From Streptococcus suis (lineage in GTDB: Bacteria; Bacillota; Bacilli; Lactobacillales; Streptococcaceae), in NCBI RefSeq assembly GCF_019856455.1, contig NZ_CP082205.1:1550001-1614000 (forward strand): a stretch of DNA of 64,000 nucleotides, read 5' to 3'. The stretch's first letter is position 1. Each line of letters begins with the position of its first letter. The position numbers and the translations under genes are program-made. This document shows, piece by piece, positions 57,519-64,000 of the stretch. Under the pieces are notes generated by a model. It was given only the letters and a program-made list of their open reading frames with translations. It was not told the origin of the DNA and searched no databases.

Positions 57519-58640
57519 TCAAGCTATTCTTCCTGTCATCATCCCCCAAATAAAACCAGACAATTCTCGTGCAATAGCTGTTTTAGCAACATTTTGTTTC
57601 TTATTTTTTCCTAGAACAAGTGTGCGATAACGTCTTCTTAAGCGTTCATTAGCCTTATCCGCATAAGCAATCACCTCCACTCGGTTTCCACTTTGTCTCC
57701 TTTTCAATTCTTTGGATTTATACCCAATCGTCCCCTTAGCCAATGATTGTGCAGCTTCTATCAGAAGTCGTCTCACATGGCTATTCCCAGCTTTGGTGAT
57801 AGCACCTCTTCTCTCCTTGTCGCCGCTAGAATTTTCGCTAGGAGTTAGCCCAAGATAAGAAGCAAAATGTTGAGCTGTCGCAAAGCGATTAAAATCACCG
57901 ATTTCTGTCACAATGGAAAGAGCAGTTAGTGTTTTAATGCCAATAAAGCAAGAAAGCCGTGAGACCTTCTCTTGGTAACTGTCGCTTTGACCCAGTTGCT
58001 CAATTCGTGCATCATACCGTTCTATTTGATCTACTAATTTCTCATAGGTCAATAGATATTCTGTCAAAATCTCTGCGTAAAGTCCCTCAGGTTTTAGGGA
58101 ACGGAGCCAGCGAACATGTTTCTGTGTCCAATTACTGCTTCCCTCGGTATAGCGAAAATCATGTCGGAGACAGAAGGCAAGAATTTGTTGTTTGATTTTC
58201 TTCAGAGCCACTTTGTGGTCTGTTCTCATGCGGATATATTCTTTGACTTGTTCATCCTCAACAGTAGGAATATGAACAGGCCGATAGCTACGAAAGGCCA
58301 GAGCTTTTGCGAGCTGAGCTGCATCTTTTTTATCAGTCTTAACACGCTTAGATCCTTCCTTCATCACCGTTGTAGGCGCCATCACGATACAGGGGATCCC
58401 GTGAGCTTGTAGCTGGTGATATAGGGTAAATCCAAGACATCCGGCTTCGTAGCCACATAACACTTCTGCATCTTGACCATATAAACGACGAAGCTCATTC
58501 ACATAGTTCACAATATAGCTAACATTTGGACCAACTTTAGTGCTATGTTTGAATTGATTCGCCATCATATCATAATAGCAGAGTGAAAAACTTTCTTTGT
58601 GAACATCCATTCCGATGAAAAGTGTGGTAAAATGAAACAT
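57519..58640 (-). CDS. IS110-family transposase (DEDD recombinase)
   Basis: 373 residues. The N-terminal RuvC-like DEDD domain has GMDVHKES (Asp near 12), CGYEAGC and KTDKKDAAQLA. The C-terminal Tnp20 domain has GIKTLTALSIVTEIGDFNRF and LGLTPSENSSG, with its conserved serine. It is full length and looks intact. The enzyme recombines element ends with a target guided by an element-encoded RNA. Confidence 0.95.
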   Translation of the reverse strand: MFHFTTLFIGMDVHKESFSLCYYDMMANQFKHSTKVGPNVSYIVNYVNELRRLYGQDAEVLCGYEAGCLGFTLYHQLQAHGIPCIVMAPTTVMKEGSKRVKTDKKDAAQLAKALAFRSYRPVHIPTVEDEQVKEYIRMRTDHKVALKKIKQQILAFCLRHDFRYTEGSSNWTQKHVRWLRSLKPEGLYAEILTEYLLTYEKLVDQIERYDARIEQLGQSDSYQEKVSRLSCFIGIKTLTALSIVTEIGDFNRFATAQHFASYLGLTPSENSSGDKERRGAITKAGNSHVRRLLIEAAQSLAKGTIGYKSKELKRRQSGNRVEVIAYADKANERLRRRYRTLVLGKNKKQNVAKTAIARELSGFIWGMMTGRIA

Positions 58641-58743
58641 ATAAGACCTCCAATTGAGTGTGGTAATTCCTGTTAGAAGTTGATTGTTTTTTTATTCTAG
58701 TGTACAGGTAAATCCACGAATTCTCAACTGGGGGTCTTTACAT

Positions 58744-59124
58744 ATTGTCTTTAAAGTAAGTTTTCCAACAGACATAAGAGTTTGTGAGGATCAATTCGTA
58801 ATCTACCAACTATATCTAAAAAGTAAAAAAACGATGTACTACTCCTTAGCAGGCTACTGTTATAGAACCAGAACAGATGGTAACCTCACAAGCACGTTAT
58901 CTGATCCAGAATCTATAGAAGATATTGTTGAGAGCTACCTGACACAAGTTTTTGATTTATTCCTACACGGATATCCTTTAGAAAATAGTTTCCCTTACTA
59001 TAGTTATCGAACAAGCAGATATCTTGCGATACTAGAAGAACGAGGAAAAACAAATACAGAAATATCAAATAGACTATTAAAATTTGCCTATTTGATAGAA
59101 AATGGAAAGCAATATGAAACGTAA
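58744..59124 (+). pseudogene. GT2 glycosyltransferase, 3' part (split by IS110-type element)
   Basis: The frame resumes with VFKVSFPTDIRVCEDQFVIYQLYL and ends ENGKQYET at 59124. VRxxED and YYSLAGYCYR match the acceptor half of the neighbouring GT2 enzymes (VRVAEDRY, YCYRKR). An ORF reading in from the element could start at 58684, but no ribosome site supports it. The end overlaps the acyltransferase start. Confidence 0.82.
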
Positions 59125-59986
59125 ACTACCAATCAATTATTTAGGCCAATTCTATAATTTAGAACTTGAAGAACATGCTGATATTCAGGTTGATGATGGA
59201 ATTATTGCCAAAAACTTTTGTAGCTTCGAGGTCAAGAATTATGCCACATTACGAATCGGCAAGCAGGTCTTTTTTAACTCCTCCTGTGTTCTAAGATGTA
59301 TGGAGAAAGTTACCATCGGTGACTATTGTCTGTTTGGTGACGGAGTCAAAATTTACGATAACAACCATCACTACTCCCATCACCATGTTGAAGCGCTCTC
59401 TTTCAGCACTGCACCTATTCATATCGGCAATCATTGTTGGGTCGGAGCTAATTCTGTTATCCTAAAGGGGGTGACCATCGGTGACAATGTGATCATCGGA
59501 GCTGGATGTACCATCTATAAGGATGTCCCTGCTAATACTATCGTGACCTCAACTGGAAGTATGGCCTACCGACCACGACCACAATATGACAAACAGGTCA
59601 CAACCTTTACGGCATCCGATACTCTGGAACACTTGGAATACCTAGTTACTTCCCTGCCTGATATTGCTTTCAATATCTTGGCTGGAACCCATATCTCTCC
59701 TCATCTCAATAGTTTTCGTCGATTTAGCAATGTCAATATCTATAGCAATATCAACGATTCTGAACTGGAAGATGAGATTTTGGATCGAACGTCTATCTAT
59801 CTGGACATCAATCACTGGTGGGAAGTCAAAGACATCCTCAACCGCTGTCAGCAAAAACAAATCCCCATCTATAGTTTTGATACTGTCGCCCATCAACCAG
59901 AGCTAACAAATACCATGATTTCGAGTAACCATCCGAAAGAAATGGTGCAGGCTATTCAAGACTTTTTAAAAGAAAGGGATACCTAA
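59114..59986 (+). CDS. Hexapeptide acyltransferase fused to a GtfB-like C-terminal domain
   Basis: About 290 residues from the ATG at 59114 (MKRKLPINYLG); an upstream ATG at 59102 has a weaker ribosome site. About 1-160 is a left-handed beta-helix acyltransferase with hexapeptide turns (IGDYCLFGDGVKI, IGNHCWVGANSVILKGVTIGDNVIIGAG) and the catalytic-type His in DNNHHYS. About 169-290 (TLEHLEYLVTSLPDIAF, RTSIYLDINHWWE) resembles the C-terminal half of GtfB in this window. It probably acetylates a sugar of the adhesin glycan, with the GtfB-like part docking to glycosylated repeats. The substrate is an inference. It overlaps the next gene by one base. Confidence 0.8.
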   Translation: MKRKLPINYLGQFYNLELEEHADIQVDDGIIAKNFCSFEVKNYATLRIGKQVFFNSSCVLRCMEKVTIGDYCLFGDGVKIYDNNHHYSHHHVEALSFSTAPIHIGNHCWVGANSVILKGVTIGDNVIIGAGCTIYKDVPANTIVTSTGSMAYRPRPQYDKQVTTFTASDTLEHLEYLVTSLPDIAFNILAGTHISPHLNSFRRFSNVNIYSNINDSELEDEILDRTSIYLDINHWWEVKDILNRCQQKQIPIYSFDTVAHQPELTNTMISSNHPKEMVQAIQDFLKERDT

Positions 59987-60870
59987 TGGAAAAGCCACTT
60001 ATTTCAATTATTGTCCCCATCTATAACGTGGAAAACTATCTCAGGCAATGTTTAGATAGTATTATTGGTCAAACCTACCAAAACCTAGAAATTCTTCTCA
60101 TTGATGACGCCTCGACAGATAGTAGCGTAACCATTTGTCAAGAATACCAAGCACGAGATGAGCGGATTTATTTGCTAAAAAAAACATGCAACTCTGGTCT
60201 AGCAAATTCACGAAATTTAGGTATCGAAAATATGACTGGTGACTTTGTCACCTTTGTGGATAGCGACGACTACCTCGAAACAACATTCATCGAGGATCTG
60301 TTTACACAACTTACCCTCCATGAGGCTGATATCGTCATTGGAGAATACTATGGTTTCGATGAAAACAATGGCATCTACTATATCCATTCTCAAGAAGTGA
60401 GGACAGAAGTATTGACGATTGAAAACTATTTTTCACATTTATTGACTGTGGGCACTATTACCTTCTTAACTGCTTGGGGCAAATTGTTCCGTAGTCACTT
60501 ATTTACTTCAAAAGAACACAATAGATACATTCGCTTTCCGAATGTGAGAGTAGCGGAAGACAGGTATACGACACATTTACTTGTCCTCAACAGTCATAAA
60601 ACAGTCTATTATTCTAAAAATCTCTATTGCTACCGAAAAAGAAAGGGAAGTCTTTCAGACGCCCCTTGTTCCCCTGTTAATACATTAAATGATATCAAAG
60701 GCTACGAAACCTTGATTATTGACATGCTTCTTGCTGGTCTTGACCCTAGCCTTGCCGTGGATTGCTACAAACAGCGTCTCTTATATCACCAACAGCAGCA
60801 CTTGACTCACAAGGTAACCGAAAATGATACTTACCGGTATATCCTACAAAAATTAGGGTTTCAATCCTAA
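59986..60870 (+). CDS. GT2 family glycosyltransferase
   Basis: 294 residues with a complete GT2 donor domain: LISIIVPIYNVENYL (about 5-19), LLIDDASTDSS and FVDSDDYLE (about 90). The second half has FLTAWGKLFRS and RVAEDRY, shared with the split GT2 gene upstream. It is probably a further extender of the adhesin glycan and may partly cover for the interrupted paralogue. Translation is coupled to the acyltransferase (TAATG). Confidence 0.88.
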   Translation: MEKPLISIIVPIYNVENYLRQCLDSIIGQTYQNLEILLIDDASTDSSVTICQEYQARDERIYLLKKTCNSGLANSRNLGIENMTGDFVTFVDSDDYLETTFIEDLFTQLTLHEADIVIGEYYGFDENNGIYYIHSQEVRTEVLTIENYFSHLLTVGTITFLTAWGKLFRSHLFTSKEHNRYIRFPNVRVAEDRYTTHLLVLNSHKTVYYSKNLYCYRKRKGSLSDAPCSPVNTLNDIKGYETLIIDMLLAGLDPSLAVDCYKQRLLYHQQQHLTHKVTENDTYRYILQKLGFQS

Positions 60871-60960
60871 TCCGATAGTTAATCGGTCTACCATCGGATT
60901 AGAAAACAGCTATCCTTTTGGGCTATCAGGAGAAAATTTCAATGACAGAAAGGGATTCAT

Positions 60961-61239
60961 ATGAAGCTAAAAGAACATCTCAAACTCCATATGTTTTGGA
61001 CTGGTCTTGTTTCCCTTATTCTCATGCTGATTGACAATATTGCCTCAAGTTATTTTGGCTACAATATCAGTCAGGAATTGAATAAGATCGAGCAAACCAT
61101 TTGTATTATTCTCAATATTCTTCTATTTTTGGGCATATTAAGTAACAAGAAAGACAGCTATGGTCAAGAAGCCCTTGATACCATCAGCCACAAGGAAGAA
61201 GCTTCTGATAGGAACAGCAGTAAAGCTTTGAAAACTTGA
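60961..61239 (+). CDS. Small membrane protein, phi LC3-type holin-like
   Basis: 92 residues, with an AAAGGGA site before the ATG. Two hydrophobic segments (about 10-33 MFWTGLVSLILMLIDNIASSYFG and 48-62 ICIILNILLFLGIL) are joined by a short polar loop and followed by a charged tail. The LGILSNKKD...GQEALD segment resembles the phi LC3 family of phage holins. No lysin or other phage gene is near. It follows the last glycosyltransferase by 90 bases and could be a relic or a recruited membrane protein. Confidence 0.65.
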   Translation: MKLKEHLKLHMFWTGLVSLILMLIDNIASSYFGYNISQELNKIEQTICIILNILLFLGILSNKKDSYGQEALDTISHKEEASDRNSSKALKT

Positions 61240-61423
61240 GAGTGATTCAGGCTAACAGGTTGTGGCGGATATATAGCAAACTAAATCAAAAACAGGATCA
61301 GCTACGCTTATCAATTTGAGAACTCTAAAGTTATTTTAGGAGGGTGTTTCTGACACTATAACTCAAACTTATCCTTTCCCTAATCCAAACCACTATAAAA
61401 AGCTGACCTTGTTATCCGGATTT
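61240..61423. other. Non-coding gap before the BOX-like repeat
   Basis: I find no gene, hairpin or promoter I can support here. It is AT-rich with a lone AGGAGGG near 61340 that is not followed by a sustained frame. Confidence 0.5.
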
Positions 61424-61691
61424 TATACTCAATGAAAATCAAAATCAGACTAGCCCCAAAGGTTCGGGGAACCTTGGGGGGTTGGAAATAAAGCGAACGA
61501 AGTTCGCTACAAAAGGTTTGGGAAACCTTTGGGGGTTGGAAATAAAGCGAACCAAGTTCGCTACAAAAGGTTTGGGGAACCTTTGGGGGTTGGAAATAAA
61601 GCGAACCAAGTTCGCTTCTACTTATGCAGATAGAACCCTGTTACTATTTTGTTTCAAGGTAACAGGCTGAGTTTGATTTTCGAAGAGTATT
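61424..61691. repeat. BOX-like repeat element with three central units
   Basis: The left end TATACTCAATGAAAATCAAA matches pneumococcal boxA, and the right end GATTTTCGAAGAGTATTA matches boxC. Between them are three 54-bp units starting at about 61480, 61534 and 61588. Each has GGTTGGAAATAAAGCGAAC, like boxB GGTTGTAGATAAAACTGAC, and each holds two small palindromes (GCGAAC...GTTCGC and AAAGGTTT...AAACCTTT). The elements are non-autonomous and folded as RNA. Confidence 0.75.
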
Positions 61692-61697
61692 ACAAGT

Positions 61698-61747
61698 CAA
61701 AAAAGCTGAGCAGACATCTAAGAGGTCTTGCTCAGCTTCTTTTTTCT
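61698..61747. terminator. Bidirectional terminator after the glycosyltransferase operon
   Basis: AGCTGAGCA (61704-61712) pairs with TGCTCAGCT (61729-61737), extended by GAC/GTC inside. Six A precede and CTTTTTTC follows, so it can act on both strands. Confidence 0.85.
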
Positions 61748-61836
61748 TTTGCGATTATTATACCTTCAATCGTAAGCGCCCAATAACAAGGTATATTGAA
61801 AAGGCTCCAAAGTCCTGTCGACTCTGGAACCTTTTT

Positions 61837-63349
61837 CTATTTACAAGCTCTCTTAATATTTTTATCCCATGGCAAATAGGCTTCTAAAACCTCCTTTTTT
61901 GCGAGCGACTCCTCATTAGGTAAGTGTTCTAGAAGATAGGTCATATATTTTTCTGCATCAAGTCCGTGTCGCTTAGCTGTTTCTAAAAGACTCAAAATGA
62001 CAGCTATCGACTTGGCTCCCTCAAAGCTCTGAGAAAAAAGCCAATTTTTTCTGCCCATCACCAAGGTCTTCATAGCCCTCTCAGCCATATTGTTGGACAG
62101 GACTAGGTCACCGTCCGAGAGAACGGCTCGGAAGGTGGTTTCGTATTTGAGGCTATACTCTATTGCAGTACCCAATTTGGAAGCTGGCAAGACAGCCTGT
62201 TCACGGCACCAATCAAAGAACTCGTCCATCAAGGGAGTTAACTCTGTCTGCCGTTTATGTAGCCGTTCCTCAGTAGACAGGTCAGCCCAGTCACTCTCCA
62301 AGGCAAACAGGCGGTCGCAATAGGCTAATCCCTTGGCTCCTAAAGAAGTATTATCTGTCTTCTTAGGAGTCGCCTCAAAAAATTTTCGTCTAACATGAGC
62401 CCAACAGCCAACGAGCTGAGCCTTGTCTAATTGACGATAAGCACTCCACATGTCACAATGAACGTAGCCCGCATAGTCCCCAAGAAACTCCTCCACAACT
62501 AAGCCGCTCCGTCGTTTGTCATGATGATAGAGGGTAATTCCATTTTTCTCATGTTTCCCAGACAAGAAAGTCCAGTAGTAGGTCAACTGGCTATCATTTT
62601 CTAAGACCTTGTAGGAAGTCTCATCCGCATGAAGAATAGGCTGCTCCAACAATTTCTCGTGCAACAGGTTATAAATCGGCTCGAAATAATACTGACTAGA
62701 CTTGATGTGCCAGTTGGCTATTTCCTTCCGACTGATGGGCAGGCCAAGTTTATGCCAGTCCTCTTCCTGACGGTAATTGGGTACCTTCAGATTGAATTTC
62801 TGGTGAATGGTGTGAGCGATGATAGAGGCTGAACCCAAGCTGTGTGCCAAAGGTGCCTTAGGAACAGGAGCCTTGATAATCTTATCGCTTAGATTCTTCT
62901 GACTACATGCCTGACACTTGTATGCGTGTTGAACATGGTCAATCCGCTTTAATTGTGCAGGAATGAAGACCAACTCTTGTCGTTGAACAGTTGAGCCAAT
63001 CTCTTTCAGCTGACCATGACAGTCTGGACAAGTGCAGTCTTCGCCCTGCAATTCGTGATGCACAATCTCTGGAGTGAACTGGCTGAAAATAGCCTGACGA
63101 ACTCCCTTAGCTTTCTTGCGTTTATAGGTGATGGTCTCCGTTTCAACTGGGTAAGTCAGCTTCTTCTTCAGGGAGACTTTCCTCCCCAAACAAGCTCAGC
63201 TGACCTGGTTGATATACGACCTTCTCTGATGATTTTCCGTAGAGTTTCTGTCTCAGATAGTCAACCTGTTCTCGAAGGAGAGTGAGTTCATTAGCCATCA
63301 TCTCTATCGTTTTTGACTGTGTTTCAATAATTTTTTCTAGTGATGACAT
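61837..63349 (-). pseudogene. tnpC: IS66 transposase TnpC, frameshifted (copy 2)
   Basis: Same structure as in copy 1: the ATG at 63349 begins MSSLEKIIETQSK, and the frame breaks after EEEADLPS. The transposase body then runs to 61837 in another frame. The shared break shows that both copies descend from an element that already had it. The only coding difference I see is Ile instead of Thr in EGAKS(I/T)AVILS. Confidence 0.85.
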
Positions 63350-63399
63350 AACCAATCTCCTTCTTTTTATCTCATTATACACAAAGAAAAGCCATGATT

Positions 63400-63750
63400 T
63401 CAATAGAAATCACGACTTTTTGAAACATTTATTTTTGGAATGATAGAAAATCCTTTCATGAGCCAGTCGACTTGCTCGGAAGTTAGAGCCTTGACCTCTT
63501 CTTCATTGTTTGGCCAGGTCAATTTCCCATTTTCAAAACGTTTATACAATAACCAAAATCCCTGTCCATCCCAATAAAGAGCTTTGAACCGGTCTTTTCG
63601 ACCTCCGCAGAAGAGATAGACCTGACCGGAGAAGGGATCCAGGTTGAACTGACTTTTGATAAGATAGGCCAGGGAATCAATTCCCTGACGCATATCTGTT
63701 TTTCCACAGACCAAGTAAACTTGACCTAAATCACTGAGTTGGATGGTCAT
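63400..63750 (-). CDS. tnpB: IS66 accessory protein TnpB (copy 2)
   Basis: 116 residues, identical in sequence to the TnpB of copy 1, with VYLVCGKTDMRQG and LFCGGRKDRFKAL. It overlaps tnpA by 20 bases and precedes tnpC. Confidence 0.95.
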   Translation of the reverse strand: MTIQLSDLGQVYLVCGKTDMRQGIDSLAYLIKSQFNLDPFSGQVYLFCGGRKDRFKALYWDGQGFWLLYKRFENGKLTWPNNEEEVKALTSEQVDWLMKGFSIIPKINVSKSRDFY

Positions 63751-63916
63751 AGAACAGTACCTTATCTAAGATTGTTTCTAGTGTTTCTTGATTGATAGTG
63801 TGAAAGACTGTGAGCTCCACTTTTCCGAGACGAATTTTCATCATAATATCGTTTCTGCCTCGCTTCTCAAAGCGGCGAGATTGGGGAACAGTCAATGGAA
63901 TGATGGGGTGTGACAT
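63731..63916 (-). CDS. tnpA: IS66 accessory protein TnpA (copy 2)
   Basis: 61 residues, identical to copy 1 (MSHPIIPLTVPQSRRFEKRG), with the same ribosome-site hairpin upstream. Confidence 0.75.
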   Translation of the reverse strand: MSHPIIPLTVPQSRRFEKRGRNDIMMKIRLGKVELTVFHTINQETLETILDKVLFYDHPTQ

Positions 63917-64000
63917 AATAAATCCTCCAGTTTTGTTTTTCTAACAGTATACTGGAGGAGGGAGTGGGTGGATAGATACCTTGTTATTGGGCGGTTACCA

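Larger units (their letters stand above)
57143..58745 (-). mobile_element. IS110-family insertion element (IS1111-like layout)
   Basis: About 1.6 kb between the two halves of a GT2 gene. The ends carry a short inverted repeat, ATATGTAAAG (57145-57154) and its complement CTTTACATAT (58736-58745). The exact junction is uncertain by about two bases, because both 57143-58743 and 57145-58745 restore the GT2 frame. No target duplication is seen, as usual for IS110. A 376-base non-coding stretch lies downstream of the transposase and only about 100 bases lie upstream, the layout of the IS1111 group. Confidence 0.85.
61772..63998 (-). mobile_element. IS66-family insertion sequence, copy 2 (inverted)
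   Basis: The same 2227-bp element as copy 1 in opposite orientation, with ends GTAAGCGCCCAATAACAAGG at 61772 and the complement of GTAACCGCC ending at 63998. The tnpC bodies differ by one residue (Thr in copy 1, Ile here). The 8 bases before it are CTTCAATC, but the first two after it are CA, so a perfect target duplication is already excluded. Confidence 0.93.

Noticed and set aside
61482-61670. A 62-codon ORF of three repeated 18-residue units
   Set aside because: It lies inside the BOX-like element, starts with TTG without a ribosome site and is explained by the 54-bp repeat length.
61764-64000. Target duplication for IS66 copy 2
   Set aside because: The left flank is CTTCAATC but the right flank starts CA, so an exact 8-bp duplication is not present.
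1-64000. tRNA or rRNA genes
   Set aside because: I saw no cloverleaf-like or rRNA-like sequence on either strand.

Overview
The window looks like a streptococcal chromosome, most likely Streptococcus suis or a very close relative. The reasons are low-GC Gram-positive gene content, strong AGGAGG ribosome sites, extended -10 promoters, the streptococcal sets cdaA-cdaR-glmM and murT-gatD, pepV, sstT, and a complete accessory Sec (SecA2/SecY2) locus with a giant serine-rich repeat adhesin. The species is an inference; no rRNA or tRNA gene is present to test it.

Left edge (1-4341, minus strand): a type I restriction HsdR subunit is preceded by a 40-codon leader ORF that overlaps a terminator-like hairpin. 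It is followed by an 18-codon scar resembling the start of an AbiH-type gene, then by a SIR2-like gene cut by the window edge. This looks like a swappable anti-phage slot. hsdM and hsdS are not seen and could only lie beyond base 1.

4.5-25.2 kb is mostly housekeeping: mnmE, a membrane-anchored unknown protein, the lemA/TPM pair, a uracil-DNA glycosylase-like protein, a GNAT acetyltransferase, pepV, sstT (frameshifted in an A7 run), two ABC-F ATPases, the cyclic-di-AMP/cell-wall operon cdaA-cdaR-glmM, murT-gatD, rlmA and an XRE regulator. An IS66-family element with a perfect 8-bp target duplication has replaced the last codons of lemA.

25.4-46.2 kb (minus) is the adhesin locus: secY2-asp1-asp2-asp3-secA2-gtfA-gtfB-asp4, a terminator, then the adhesin gene from its own promoter. 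The adhesin has 3229 residues with about 1,400 residues of SAST-type repeat, including a 1104-bp tandem duplication. Two simple-sequence tracts sit where they could switch the locus: A11 in the first codons of asp2 and (AT)9 in the adhesin leader.

46.4-61.2 kb (plus, divergent from secY2) is a glycosyltransferase operon. It encodes GT2 enzymes, a DUF1792-GT8-GT2-like three-domain protein, three GT8 plus GT2-like fusions (one with an extra active GT2), a Gtf3-type enzyme, a GT2 gene split by an IS110-family element, a hexapeptide acyltransferase fused to a GtfB-like C-terminal domain, a further GT2 and a small holin-like protein. The proposed flow is: GtfA/GtfB put the first sugar on adhesin serines, Gtf3 and the GT8/GT2 enzymes extend it, Asp2 and the acyltransferase fusion may acetylate it, and SecA2/SecY2 with the Asp proteins export it to be sortase-anchored. 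A BOX-like repeat, a terminator and a second, inverted, near-identical IS66 copy close the window. The two IS66 copies bracket about 52 kb.
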